NCBI GenBank assembly: GCA_028716365.1
Contig: JAQUPZ010000005.1
Location: 248,001 to 312,000, forward strand
DNA length: 64,000 nt
Reading direction: 5' to 3'
Source: Kiritimatiellia bacterium
GTDB taxonomy: Bacteria > Verrucomicrobiota > Kiritimatiellia > UBA8416 > YA12-FULL-48-11
Numbering within the stretch: the stretch's first letter is position 1; each line of letters starts with the position of its first letter. The notes beneath the pieces are model-generated. The model saw only the letters and a list, made by a program, of their open reading frames with translations, did not search any database and had not been told where the DNA came from. Shown piece by piece: positions 1 through 8,609 of the stretch. A program made the translations under genes and the position numbers.

Positions 1-1
1 G

Positions 2-1303
2 ATCATCTCCACAACAACAATCGCTATGACGAATTCTGTATCAGAATATAATAACAAGGTCTTGGATTTCAACGCATGTATTCAAGCAGGTCTTAAACAT
101 TCTCCGCTTCTTAAAAGAAGCTCCATCGAAATCAATATTCGACGTCTTAATGAATCTGATATGCGCTGGGACTATATTCCGTCCGTTTTTATTAACACCA
201 GTTATCTAATAACAAGTCCTGATTATGTCAACGACCGAGCCACTTTTTCGTTCAGTACCGGCCCCTACGATTTCATCCAGCCATACTTCGCGATTCGTGC
301 TGCGAAAGAATTTACACGCATTGCGGTTCTGGTCCATCTCCAGACAATAGCTGAAGGACTTTATGAAAGCGGAAAGGTATTTCTGCGTCTTGATTTTGCA
401 GATCAGGCACTAACTATTCAGGATGAGATCATAAGGTTGACAGAGCAGAATATAGATGTAAATGAAGCAATGAAGGGATTAGCCAACTACAGCCCTATTG
501 ACAAACAAATAGCAGAAAAGGAACTGGAAGAAGCCAGAATCGAAAAAGAGAAACTGATTGTCTTGAAGACATCTCTGACAGAAAGCCTCCTGTCACTCAT
601 GGGCCTTCCGCTTGATTCTAAAATAAATATTATCACTACCAATGCAAGTAACCAGGTTATTGATCGGTTTGATCCCCGTAACATCACGTTATCTCAAGCC
701 AAGGAACACTCTGTTGCGCTTGAAATTTCCACCATCAAGAAAAAACTGCAGGAATTGAATATTCGCGCAGCATACGCAAAGTATATTCCGAGCCCGGTAC
801 TTTCGATAATAACGGCAGACCCGCTTTACAATAATACGGATACCGGTAGCTATCTTGTCTTGGGAATCAATTTACTGGCTTGGGATGGCTTTGACCGGCG
901 TCGAAATGTGACCCGTCAGAAAGATGTGTTAAAACAGTATGACTTGGATTATGACATGGAAGAGCAAAAATTTATAATAGCATGGAAAGTTGCGCAGAAC
1001 CAAAATAATCTTGCTTCCCTTGATCTAAAGGCTGCTGAAACTATCCAGGAAATTACTAAATTAAAAACCGAACAAATCAAAATCAAACATGAAAGCGGAG
1101 CTTTACCCATTGGAATGTTACAGGAGAATCGCAGGGGATATCTGCTAGCCCAAAAGAATAGAATTTCCAAAAACCTTGACTATTATCTCAGCATTTTGTA
1201 CGTGCGCCACCTTTCCGGCGAATTAAGAGATAGCTTTATCAATCCTAAATCGTTTTCGGTAGAACTACATAACACTGGTGGAAAAGAAGGGAATCGGGAA
1301 TGA
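2..1303 (+). CDS. TolC-family outer membrane efflux protein, 5' end cut by window edge
   Basis: The frame is open from base 2, so the true start lies outside the window; the first ATG (base 26) would leave no signal peptide. At least 425 residues are visible, close to the usual length of mature TolC-like channels. Two long charged, amphipathic helical stretches (about residues 130-190 and 340-390 counted from base 26) alternate with hydrophobic, beta-rich segments, as in the two-repeat TolC fold. By family knowledge it would form a trimeric channel spanning the outer membrane and periplasm in a tripartite exporter. The stop overlaps the start of the adaptor gene (ATGA at 1300), so the two are translationally coupled. 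No inner-membrane pump is visible, so the cargo is unknown; export of the glycan made by this locus is a guess. Confidence 0.8.
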   Translation: MISTTTIAMTNSVSEYNNKVLDFNACIQAGLKHSPLLKRSSIEINIRRLNESDMRWDYIPSVFINTSYLITSPDYVNDRATFSFSTGPYDFIQPYFAIRAAKEFTRIAVLVHLQTIAEGLYESGKVFLRLDFADQALTIQDEIIRLTEQNIDVNEAMKGLANYSPIDKQIAEKELEEARIEKEKLIVLKTSLTESLLSLMGLPLDSKINIITTNASNQVIDRFDPRNITLSQAKEHSVALEISTIKKKLQELNIRAAYAKYIPSPVLSIITADPLYNNTDTGSYLVLGINLLAWDGFDRRRNVTRQKDVLKQYDLDYDMEEQKFIIAWKVAQNQNNLASLDLKAAETIQEITKLKTEQIKIKHESGALPIGMLQENRRGYLLAQKNRISKNLDYYLSILYVRHLSGELRDSFINPKSFSVELHNTGGKEGNRE

Positions 1304-2289
1304 TCTTTCGTATTATCAGGAAAACCGAGATGGAACATTCATTTGCAGTTAGGAACATTTTTCGATTAAGCATTGCAATGGTTTTTATGTTAATAACTGC
1401 ACTGGAACCACTGGTGACCGCAGAGGCAAAAACTACACAAGAACCGGCAACCATCACAACTCAGAATCCACCCATAGCCCGGGGAAGGTTATACTATTCA
1501 CTTAAAAGGTCTGTCTTTTTCCCATTTCACGGAATTATAGAAGAAATCAAGGCCCAAAATGGTCAACAGGTACATGGAGGTGACGTTCTGCTTCGATATA
1601 AACTTACCGTTGAGGCCGTTGCGCAACTGAGTCGCAGGGTTCATCCAGATAGTATAGGTAATCTAAAAATTGAACTACTTGACTCGTCTAAAACTCTGAA
1701 TTTGTTTGTAGATCAGAAACAAGAATTGATCAACCTTGAAGTTAAAAATCTTGCCTCACCGAAGAAATTGCAACAGATTGAAGAAGAAATCAAACTCACC
1801 AAATTGCGATACATCAATGCAGATGAACGTTTTAGGCGTGAAGAAAAACTCCTTAAGGACGATCTTCGTCTTCTGAAAGACCTGACAGGCGAGAACATCG
1901 CCTTCGACAATGTACCGGAACTGATCTCTCTCATAGCCCCAATTGACGCGTTCGTTATCCAAGTCAATTCTTCCATACGGAAAGGCGCCGAAACTGTCCT
2001 TGACAGTCCTGCATTTGTTCTTGGTGTAACAGATCCAATGATACTCAGGTGCCAGGTACATGAACAAGACGCGGTGAATATTGCTCTCAATGATCCGGCC
2101 GAGTTCACGCTGGAATCTGTACGTGACAAAAAGTTCAACGCCAAGGTTTCCCGAATCTCATGGCTGCCAATGACAGACAATATGGAGCAGCCATCCTATT
2201 ACGAAATCGAACTTATAGTTCCCAACCCTGATGCTGTTCTCAGAGAAGGATTCCATGGGCAAGTTTTTTTCAAAAAAGCCAGAAAATAA
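1300..2289 (+). CDS. HlyD/RND-type periplasmic adaptor (membrane fusion) protein
   Basis: A 329-residue protein with an N-terminal hydrophobic segment (about residues 19-40) that is either a signal peptide or a membrane anchor. A biotinyl-lipoyl-like half motif follows (FFPFHGIIEEIKAQNGQQV, about residues 72-90), then a charged helical hairpin (about 140-210), the second lipoyl half (LISLIAPIDAFVIQVNSSI) and a beta-barrel segment. That order is typical of adaptors bridging an inner-membrane transporter and a TolC channel. The ATG at 1300 overlaps the upstream stop; an internal ATG at 1330 would also leave a signal sequence. It belongs with the upstream channel gene. No pump gene lies next to it. 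Confidence 0.8.
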   Translation: MIFRIIRKTEMEHSFAVRNIFRLSIAMVFMLITALEPLVTAEAKTTQEPATITTQNPPIARGRLYYSLKRSVFFPFHGIIEEIKAQNGQQVHGGDVLLRYKLTVEAVAQLSRRVHPDSIGNLKIELLDSSKTLNLFVDQKQELINLEVKNLASPKKLQQIEEEIKLTKLRYINADERFRREEKLLKDDLRLLKDLTGENIAFDNVPELISLIAPIDAFVIQVNSSIRKGAETVLDSPAFVLGVTDPMILRCQVHEQDAVNIALNDPAEFTLESVRDKKFNAKVSRISWLPMTDNMEQPSYYEIELIVPNPDAVLREGFHGQVFFKKARK

Positions 2290-2308
2290 AGCTCTCAAGC
2301 AAGAAAGC

Positions 2309-2497
2309 ATGTCCAAAGAATCCGATATTTTGATCACCACTGTTAACGACGAAGATCGCCGGATGGAATTTATTTGCCTTCCATGGCAAATACAGCAGAA
2401 AGACCCGGCATGGGTTCCCCCGACAATTTCGAAACAGATTGATATGCATTCCATTCGTTTGGCTGGCAGTCAATCAACGAAAGAAAAGAGACCTTAA
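2309..2497 (+). pseudogene. Truncated N-terminus of a GNAT-like acyltransferase family protein
   Basis: A short frame of 62 codons from the ATG at 2309 contains RRMEFICLPWQIQQKDPAWV followed by PP. From family knowledge this strongly resembles the opening of a roughly 370-residue GNAT-related family that begins with an F-x-x-(F/L)-P-W-x-(I/L)-Y-(K/R)-x-D-P-x-W-V-P-P pattern. The frame stops about 24 residues later with unrelated sequence, and the next gene starts 15 bases downstream, so the acyltransferase body is absent. The frame extends upstream (ATG at 2255 or 2231) but overlaps the adaptor gene there. I read it as the remnant of a deleted gene. A genuine small protein is possible but less likely. 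Confidence 0.5.
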
Positions 2498-2511
2498 CCG
2501 GTAAATTAAAA

Positions 2512-3930
2512 ATGAGAATCCTGATACTTTCCATGCCGGACACAGCAGAAGTTATTGACTCCATGACCCGTCTTCCAAATCTGGCGACAGTTACGCTTGC
2601 GGGGCAATTAATTAACCACGATGTAAAAGTCCTCGACCTGGTGGTACACAAACCACGCATCAGGACACCGATTGAAAAAGCCATCCGAAGTTTCCGCCCC
2701 AAGCTGATTGGTCTGAGCGCAATGACTTTTCAATTTGATACCCTGCTTCGCGTGGCACGGTTCATTCGTTCCATTGACAGCTCCATACTCATTGTAGCCG
2801 GTGGATATCATGTAACCCTGCTGGCCAAAGAATTATCACAGGACCCCACCCTCCCCCTGGATTTCATGGTAAGAGGCGAAGGCGAAGCCACGATGACCGA
2901 ACTGGCGGATGCTCTTGAAAATAATACCACGTTAAGTGATATTCAGGGGCTGAGCTTCCATAATACCGGGGGATGGACACATAATCCGAAACGGCCGCTC
3001 CTTGACACCAGTACAATCAAACTTCCCAACCGCAACACCCGGACCAACAGTAATTACTATTATCTCGGTATGCCAATGGATGTAATCGAGACCTCCCGCG
3101 GTTGCCCCTTTAATTGCAAATTTTGTTCTATAACAAACATGTACGGGCACACTTTCAGACCATTTTCGGAAGAGCGGATAGTTGCAGATCTATGGAATAT
3201 CCGCAAAAATGGAGCAAAAGCTATCCTCCTGGTGGATGATAATATTACCTGTGCGCCCGATCATTTTCGTATGGTTTGCCGCGCAATTGTGAAGAACGGG
3301 TTAAATGACATGTTGTATGCCGTTCAGGCTTCTGCAACCGGCTTGGCAAACAATCCTGATATCGTCGAAGAAATGGACAAAGCCAATTTCCGTACGGTTT
3401 TCGTTGGCTTTGAATCCATGATACAGACAAATCTAAAGGATATGCAGAAGCCGACGAACCCCGACATCAACCGCATAACGGCTGATCTTCTACATAAGCA
3501 CAACATGGGTATAATAGCCGGAATCATCGTGGGTTATCCAGACGACACCAGGGAAACAATTGCCGAGAATATGCGGTTATTTAAAGAATTAAAACCAGAT
3601 GCAATATATGCCCAATACCTGACTCCATATCCAAAAACAAAACTTCGAGAGGAAATGCTGGAAGCCGGACTTGTTACAAACAAGGACGACTTCAGCCTGT
3701 ATGACGGCTTTACCTGCAACGTTCGCACAAAACACATGACTTCAGATGAACTTTTCCGCACCCTAAAGAAAGAGGCCATGGCCTTTTCTTTGAGTTTTTC
3801 ACAGATTTCCCAGAACTATTTCCTTCGAAACCATGCCTTGTCACTGCTGAAATCTGTCGTTAAAACAACTTATTCCGACATTTTCAACATACTAACTGCC
3901 AAAAGATATGCAGCAAAATTTGACGTCTGA
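2512..3930 (+). CDS. Cobalamin-binding-domain radical SAM protein (BchE/HpnP-like class)
   Basis: This 472-residue protein has an N-terminal Rossmann-like B12-binding domain (about residues 1-150, with LIGLSAMTFQFDTLLRVARF and the following VAGGYH strand). The radical SAM core follows, with the cluster motif CPFNCKFC at Cys198, Cys202 and Cys205, then a downstream GFES...IAGIIVGYPDDTRE segment typical of this class. Family members methylate unactivated carbons or rearrange lipids, sugars and pigments using cobalamin and S-adenosylmethionine; the substrate cannot be read here. Its end overlaps the next gene by 23 bases. Together with the protein at 7001-8605 it is one of two such enzymes within 7 kb, which suggests unusual C-methylation or radical modification of the glycan or its lipid carrier. 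Confidence 0.85.
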   Translation: MRILILSMPDTAEVIDSMTRLPNLATVTLAGQLINHDVKVLDLVVHKPRIRTPIEKAIRSFRPKLIGLSAMTFQFDTLLRVARFIRSIDSSILIVAGGYHVTLLAKELSQDPTLPLDFMVRGEGEATMTELADALENNTTLSDIQGLSFHNTGGWTHNPKRPLLDTSTIKLPNRNTRTNSNYYYLGMPMDVIETSRGCPFNCKFCSITNMYGHTFRPFSEERIVADLWNIRKNGAKAILLVDDNITCAPDHFRMVCRAIVKNGLNDMLYAVQASATGLANNPDIVEEMDKANFRTVFVGFESMIQTNLKDMQKPTNPDINRITADLLHKHNMGIIAGIIVGYPDDTRETIAENMRLFKELKPDAIYAQYLTPYPKTKLREEMLEAGLVTNKDDFSLYDGFTCNVRTKHMTSDELFRTLKKEAMAFSLSFSQISQNYFLRNHALSLLKSVVKTTYSDIFNILTAKRYAAKFDV

Positions 3931-5620
3931 ACAATCCAATAAAACCCCTGATCCAGCCAGTAATGCTTCACGATGGCTGCCTTTACTGCTTATATTGTTA
4001 TGGTTAGCCATGGTGCTCGCTGTATGGCCTGCAGGCGAATTCCCTCTTAATGATGACTGGTCATACGCGCGTGCTGTTGAAACCCTGGTAGATCATGGAC
4101 AATTCAAGCTGACAGGCTGGACTAGCATGCCGGTCATTGCACAGATTATATGGGGAACGATCTTCTGTCTTCCATTCGGTTTTTCCTTCATTGCTCTCAG
4201 AATCTCAACTTTGATCCTTGGAGTTATCGGTATTCTTGCCTCATATGCCTTTGCGGTGGAAGCAGGCACTTCCAGAAGAATTGCATTTTTCAGCGTACTT
4301 ATCCTTGCTGTGAACCCAATATACTTCCAACTTGCAAATACATTTATGACCGATGTTCCATTCCTGGCTGTGGCAGTAACTTCTCTTTTTCTGCTGGCAC
4401 GAGGCATGAGAACATCAAAACGCTCGTGGTTAATCGCAGGAATTATAGTTGCAACTATCGCCACCCTCATACGACAGGCTGGCCTTATCATACCATTGGC
4501 TTTTTCAATCTCCTGGTTTCTCCAGGCAAATACTTCCTTTAGACGGAACAACTCCTGGCTTCCCGTGCTTGCCATTGCCACAGTCTTTGGATCTGTATTC
4601 ACATACGAAAGAATCCTACTGCTTGGCGGAAATGTTCCAGCCCTTTATCACGAAAAGAATTTTGATTTGATCGTGCGGGCAATGGCTCCCATGTCAAACC
4701 TGGGTTTCTGGACTTTAAACATTCTCGCCGCATCAGCATATCTTGGCCTGTTCCTTCTTCCCTTCTTGCTTATACTTCCAAATGAAAAATCTACTGAATC
4801 ACGCAAAATCAAACGTCTGATCTTCCTTCTTTCTACAGTTATCACCATTCTCCTCTATTTCAACGACACACTAATGCCTTTCCTCGGGAATGTTCTTTTT
4901 GATATGGGGCTCGGACCTGTCAGGTTACACGACATCAGTACACTTAAACTCGCCCATTGGCCGGCGCTCCCAGTCTTAATGAAACTGTTAATCACTTTTC
5001 TGGCTGTTCTTGGCGCGGGATTAATCCTTGCCCGGTTTATATCTTCATTTTACAGGGCAACTCCTTCCCAATTGCACAATCCAACGAATCCAGCCATTCT
5101 CCTTGCTACCTCAACAGCCATCCTTTATATCCTGCCAATAGTTGTTGGTGGACTTTATGACCGTTACTTGATTTTCCTTATACCCCTTGTTGGTATTTTG
5201 ACAGCAGCAACGACTTCTCAGGCAAAAGAACTGAGCTCCTTCTCCAGAACATCAACGGCTATTTTTGTCATGTTCTGCCTTCTGCTGTTTTCTGTCGCCG
5301 CTACGCACGATTATTTTTCATGGAACAGGGCACGATGGGATGCTGTCAACGAATTGACAACAGGACAGAACATCTCATGGACGAAAATTGACGGTGGTTT
5401 TGAATTCAATGGCTGGTATGGTTATGATGTCAATCATCCCCGCGGTTACCCGGAAAACAAAGCCAAAAGCTGGTGGTGGGTCAAAGATGACGAATATATA
5501 ATCGCCCTTGGCCCGATCCCTGGATACAGCAAAGAAAAGGAGTATCCATTTGACCGGCTCATCCCACCGGGACATGGATCCGTTCTCGTATTACACAGAG
5601 ATTTAATGAGGACGCGATGA
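3908..5620 (+). CDS. GT39/ArnT-like polytopic membrane glycosyltransferase
   Basis: This 570-residue protein is mostly hydrophobic, with about ten or more predicted membrane segments. The first periplasmic loop carries the acidic pair (FPLNDDWSYARAVETL, about residues 45-60) diagnostic of the PMT/ArnT/GT39 superfamily. These enzymes transfer a sugar from a polyprenyl-phosphate donor to lipid or protein acceptors on the periplasmic face. The C-terminal 100 residues form a soluble periplasmic tail. It overlaps the radical SAM gene upstream and shares an ATGA stop/start with the flippase downstream, so the three genes form one coupled unit. Donor and acceptor are not predictable. Confidence 0.8.
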   Translation: MQQNLTSEQSNKTPDPASNASRWLPLLLILLWLAMVLAVWPAGEFPLNDDWSYARAVETLVDHGQFKLTGWTSMPVIAQIIWGTIFCLPFGFSFIALRISTLILGVIGILASYAFAVEAGTSRRIAFFSVLILAVNPIYFQLANTFMTDVPFLAVAVTSLFLLARGMRTSKRSWLIAGIIVATIATLIRQAGLIIPLAFSISWFLQANTSFRRNNSWLPVLAIATVFGSVFTYERILLLGGNVPALYHEKNFDLIVRAMAPMSNLGFWTLNILAASAYLGLFLLPFLLILPNEKSTESRKIKRLIFLLSTVITILLYFNDTLMPFLGNVLFDMGLGPVRLHDISTLKLAHWPALPVLMKLLITFLAVLGAGLILARFISSFYRATPSQLHNPTNPAILLATSTAILYILPIVVGGLYDRYLIFLIPLVGILTAATTSQAKELSSFSRTSTAIFVMFCLLLFSVAATHDYFSWNRARWDAVNELTTGQNISWTKIDGGFEFNGWYGYDVNHPRGYPENKAKSWWWVKDDEYIIALGPIPGYSKEKEYPFDRLIPPGHGSVLVLHRDLMRTR

Positions 5621-7053
5621 CAGATATGACAACCGGCATAAAAGAATCCAATCATCCTGTTCTCCAGAGATTTGGTGCCCTGCTCGGAGCGCATGGCTTC
5701 CGCGAACTGCTGCAATCTATATTTCTAATCATTCTCGCAAGGAGAAATCAGGGCGAATACGGTGATTTCATGCTGGCCTTTAACATGGGGTACATAATCC
5801 TTGCGGTAACCGACTTCGGACTGAATCAACATCTTATTCGCCGTTTGCCGCTTAAAAAACATGACCCCGCCAGCCTGCTTATCAGTTTCACGGTTATCAA
5901 AAGTATTCTTTTTCTCTGCGCATGGCTTTGCACCATGGTTGTGACCCTCTGGCAGGGTTACCCCGGCCCGCTTACAATACTAATAATGCTTATATCGATC
6001 GGACTCGGACTTGAAGCCATAGCAAGTTCGTTCTTTTCTTTCATGCAATATCATGGCCAACAGAGTTCCGAAGGCAAGATTCGCGCCCTGGCCTCTACTG
6101 CCGGCTTTGGGTATGGATTTGCGGCTCTTGGCCTTCGCGCATCGTGCATATCCCTTGGTTTCTTTAAATTGATCGAGGCCATCGTCAATACAGCCTTGTC
6201 CATTACCGTCATTTCTCGAACCATACCATTCAAAGGCCTTTTTATTTCACGTACGGAAATCCTGGAGATTTTCAGAAGCAGTAGAACATTCATACTTATT
6301 GCAGTAACTTCAATCCTTTACAATAAGCTCAACGCCTTGTTTCTCTATCGCTTTGGAGGAGCAGAAGCCCTCGCCCAATACAGTTCGACATGGTCAATAA
6401 TCGAAGGAATCGCCGCGTTGGTTTCCAATCTGATACTCGGAGCGGTTCTGTTCCCAGTCTTCGCCAGACTGCACATCGAGGACAAGGAACAGCTCTCCCT
6501 CCTGGCGAAAAATGCCTTCAACTGGCTTCTTCTCGTCTCGATACCGTTGACATTCCTTCTCATCGCGGAAAGCGACAGAATAATCGAAACCATTTACGGA
6601 GCGGGCTACTCGGATGCCGCAGTATTGCAGAAGTTTCTCGCCTTCGCCATACCGATTGCCTTCCTTCACAATCTGGCCGCTTATCTCATGCTTGGTTCAG
6701 GAAGAGAACGTTCTCTTCTGATAATCTATTCCTCGGGACTTGTACTGAGCATTGCGCTCTGTGGCACATTGATTTCAGCCAGTCCGCTGGCTGGCGCAGC
6801 GTTCTCAATCCTGGCCGTAAAAGCCGCGGTAGCCGCGGCAACCATTGGATTCTGTCAGCGCAGATTCGGTTTTATAGAGGTCATGCCGTTTCTGGAGATC
6901 GTCACTGCCGCCGCGGCAATGATCTGTATCTACCTCCTGTTTAGAACGCTGATCCCGCGTGAAATCGCGGAATTCCTGGCCATCATACCCCCGCTTGTTG
7001 TCACGCTGCGCTGGTGGAGGATCCGGAACCAGCGCGGCATTTTGTCGTCATAA
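5617..7053 (+). CDS. Wzx-like polysaccharide/oligosaccharide flippase
   Basis: A 478-residue polytopic membrane protein of typical MVF/Wzx length with roughly twelve to fourteen hydrophobic segments. It has an N-terminal amphipathic start with a GxYGDFMLAFN-type first loop and a conserved mid-protein pattern (YGAGYSDAAVLQKFLAFAIP) seen in polysaccharide biosynthesis flippases. It would move undecaprenyl-linked repeat units across the inner membrane. The start overlaps the stop of the GT39-like gene (ATGA). The last 53 bases overlap tail to tail with the oppositely oriented radical SAM gene, so both C-termini are encoded by the same DNA. The presence of both a flippase and a Wzm/Wzt exporter implies at least two export routes in this locus. 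Confidence 0.85.
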   Translation: MTDMTTGIKESNHPVLQRFGALLGAHGFRELLQSIFLIILARRNQGEYGDFMLAFNMGYIILAVTDFGLNQHLIRRLPLKKHDPASLLISFTVIKSILFLCAWLCTMVVTLWQGYPGPLTILIMLISIGLGLEAIASSFFSFMQYHGQQSSEGKIRALASTAGFGYGFAALGLRASCISLGFFKLIEAIVNTALSITVISRTIPFKGLFISRTEILEIFRSSRTFILIAVTSILYNKLNALFLYRFGGAEALAQYSSTWSIIEGIAALVSNLILGAVLFPVFARLHIEDKEQLSLLAKNAFNWLLLVSIPLTFLLIAESDRIIETIYGAGYSDAAVLQKFLAFAIPIAFLHNLAAYLMLGSGRERSLLIIYSSGLVLSIALCGTLISASPLAGAAFSILAVKAAVAAATIGFCQRRFGFIEVMPFLEIVTAAAAMICIYLLFRTLIPREIAEFLAIIPPLVVTLRWWRIRNQRGILSS

Positions 7054-8605
7054 TGTCGGCTCTTGAGGAGACCAGGTTCCGCATCTCGGCCAGCCACAGT
7101 CCATAGGCACACTTGTCGAGATACAACCGCAACCTGCTTGGATTGTTTCGCATCATGCCCAGAATCTGTCTCCAGAACTGCCCGCGGCATGCTGACACGA
7201 TGCCCAGCTCCCATAGAATAAACAGAAGCGATTTTATGTCTCTGAACGTATTCATCGATAGCTTCCGGGCGACGTTCCGCTCGGGCGGCGGCCGCTCTCC
7301 CTTCGCAATGGCAAGGGCGCGTCGCGTTGGCCGCATTGCAGTGTAATAGCCGTAAGTCCTCGCGAGATACCGCGAAGGCTCATACAGCCGGGTCCAGATA
7401 TCTCTGTAGTCTTTGATGATCTTGGCATGCGGGCGCATGGTCTTGAAGTTGATCTCCGTAAAAGTCAGTTCCGGAAGATCACGGACATTGATCAGCCGGC
7501 CTTCTCTTTCAAGTCGCTTCCACAACTGCGTCTTCGGAATCGCCAGCAGCATATTGGGAACCACAATCGGAATATCGGTTTGCTCGACGAGTGAGCATAT
7601 CTGCTCTGCAACATGTTCGTCTTCGTGGTCAAATCCGACTATGAAACTCGCCATAACCGTGAGGCCGTTTTTCTTTATGTTATTGACCGCATCAACCATT
7701 GACTCGCGCGCGTTCTGCGTCTTGCCTATTCCCTTGAGCACCCGCAGGTCCGGCGTCTCCAATCCTATCAGTAGATCACCGAAGTTGGCGGCTGTCATCA
7801 TGTCAATCAATTCGATATCATGACCGAGATTCATGGAGACTTGCGTGAGGTAGCTGAAAGGATTGCCGTGCGCATTGTTCCATGCAATCATGCGCTCAAG
7901 AATGTTCTTTGCCCGGTCCCTGTTGCCGATAAAATTGTCGTCACACACAAATACCGACCCGGCAAACCCTGTTTCGCGCAGAGTATCCAGTTCCACCGCA
8001 ATCTGGCCCGGTTCCTTGTAACGCGGACTACGTCCGAACATTTCCACAATATCGCAGAACTCACAGTTGTGAGGACAACCCCGGGATGTCTGAATGGACA
8101 TGATGGCGTAGTCGCCCGGTTTCACCAGATCGTAGCGTGGAACGGGAGAATCCGCGAGATTCGGTTTGGCGGCGGATTCTATTATCTTCGGGCTGTTTTC
8201 CCCGGCTATCGCCTTCAGAAGCAGCGAAATCGTATTCTCCGCTTCCCCCCTGACGACATAGTTACAGCCGGCGTCGAGTAATTCTTCCGGAAGCAGGGTC
8301 GGATAAGCGCCGCCGGCTATCGTCTTCTTGGATCGCCGCCTGGCTTCCGACACCACCTCCCTTACACCAGACCTCTGGCTGAACATCGCCGAGATCATTA
8401 CAAGGTCGGCCCATTCCCAATCTGATTCCGAAACAGGACGTATATTCATGTCCACAAGCCTGATGGACCATTCCCGCGGCAAAAGGGCCGCCACGGTGAG
8501 CAGCGACAACGGCGGCTGGACTGCCTTCTCTCCACGAATTCTGCAAAGCTTTTCAACGGACCAGAACGACACCGGCAGTTTTGGATAGACCATCAGCACA
8601 TTCAC
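7001..8605 (-). CDS. Cobalamin-binding radical SAM protein with DUF4070-type C-terminus
   Basis: This 534-residue protein has an N-terminal B12-binding-like domain (about residues 1-135), then a radical SAM core with CPHNCEFC (Cys177, Cys181, Cys184). A C-terminal extension resembles the DUF4070 region that follows many B12-radical SAM cores (GFDHEDEH...IPIVVPNMLLAIPKTQLW). Chemistry and substrate are unknown; relatives are associated with lipid, hopanoid or secondary-metabolite modification. It lies 4 bases downstream of the ceramide-glucosyltransferase-like gene and is probably co-transcribed with it, hinting at a lipid or glycolipid substrate. Its 3' end overlaps the flippase gene by 53 bases. 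Confidence 0.85.
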   Translation of the reverse strand: MNVLMVYPKLPVSFWSVEKLCRIRGEKAVQPPLSLLTVAALLPREWSIRLVDMNIRPVSESDWEWADLVMISAMFSQRSGVREVVSEARRRSKKTIAGGAYPTLLPEELLDAGCNYVVRGEAENTISLLLKAIAGENSPKIIESAAKPNLADSPVPRYDLVKPGDYAIMSIQTSRGCPHNCEFCDIVEMFGRSPRYKEPGQIAVELDTLRETGFAGSVFVCDDNFIGNRDRAKNILERMIAWNNAHGNPFSYLTQVSMNLGHDIELIDMMTAANFGDLLIGLETPDLRVLKGIGKTQNARESMVDAVNNIKKNGLTVMASFIVGFDHEDEHVAEQICSLVEQTDIPIVVPNMLLAIPKTQLWKRLEREGRLINVRDLPELTFTEINFKTMRPHAKIIKDYRDIWTRLYEPSRYLARTYGYYTAMRPTRRALAIAKGERPPPERNVARKLSMNTFRDIKSLLFILWELGIVSACRGQFWRQILGMMRNNPSRLRLYLDKCAYGLWLAEMRNLVSSRADIMTTKCRAGSGSSTSAA

Positions 8606-8609
8606 AGCA

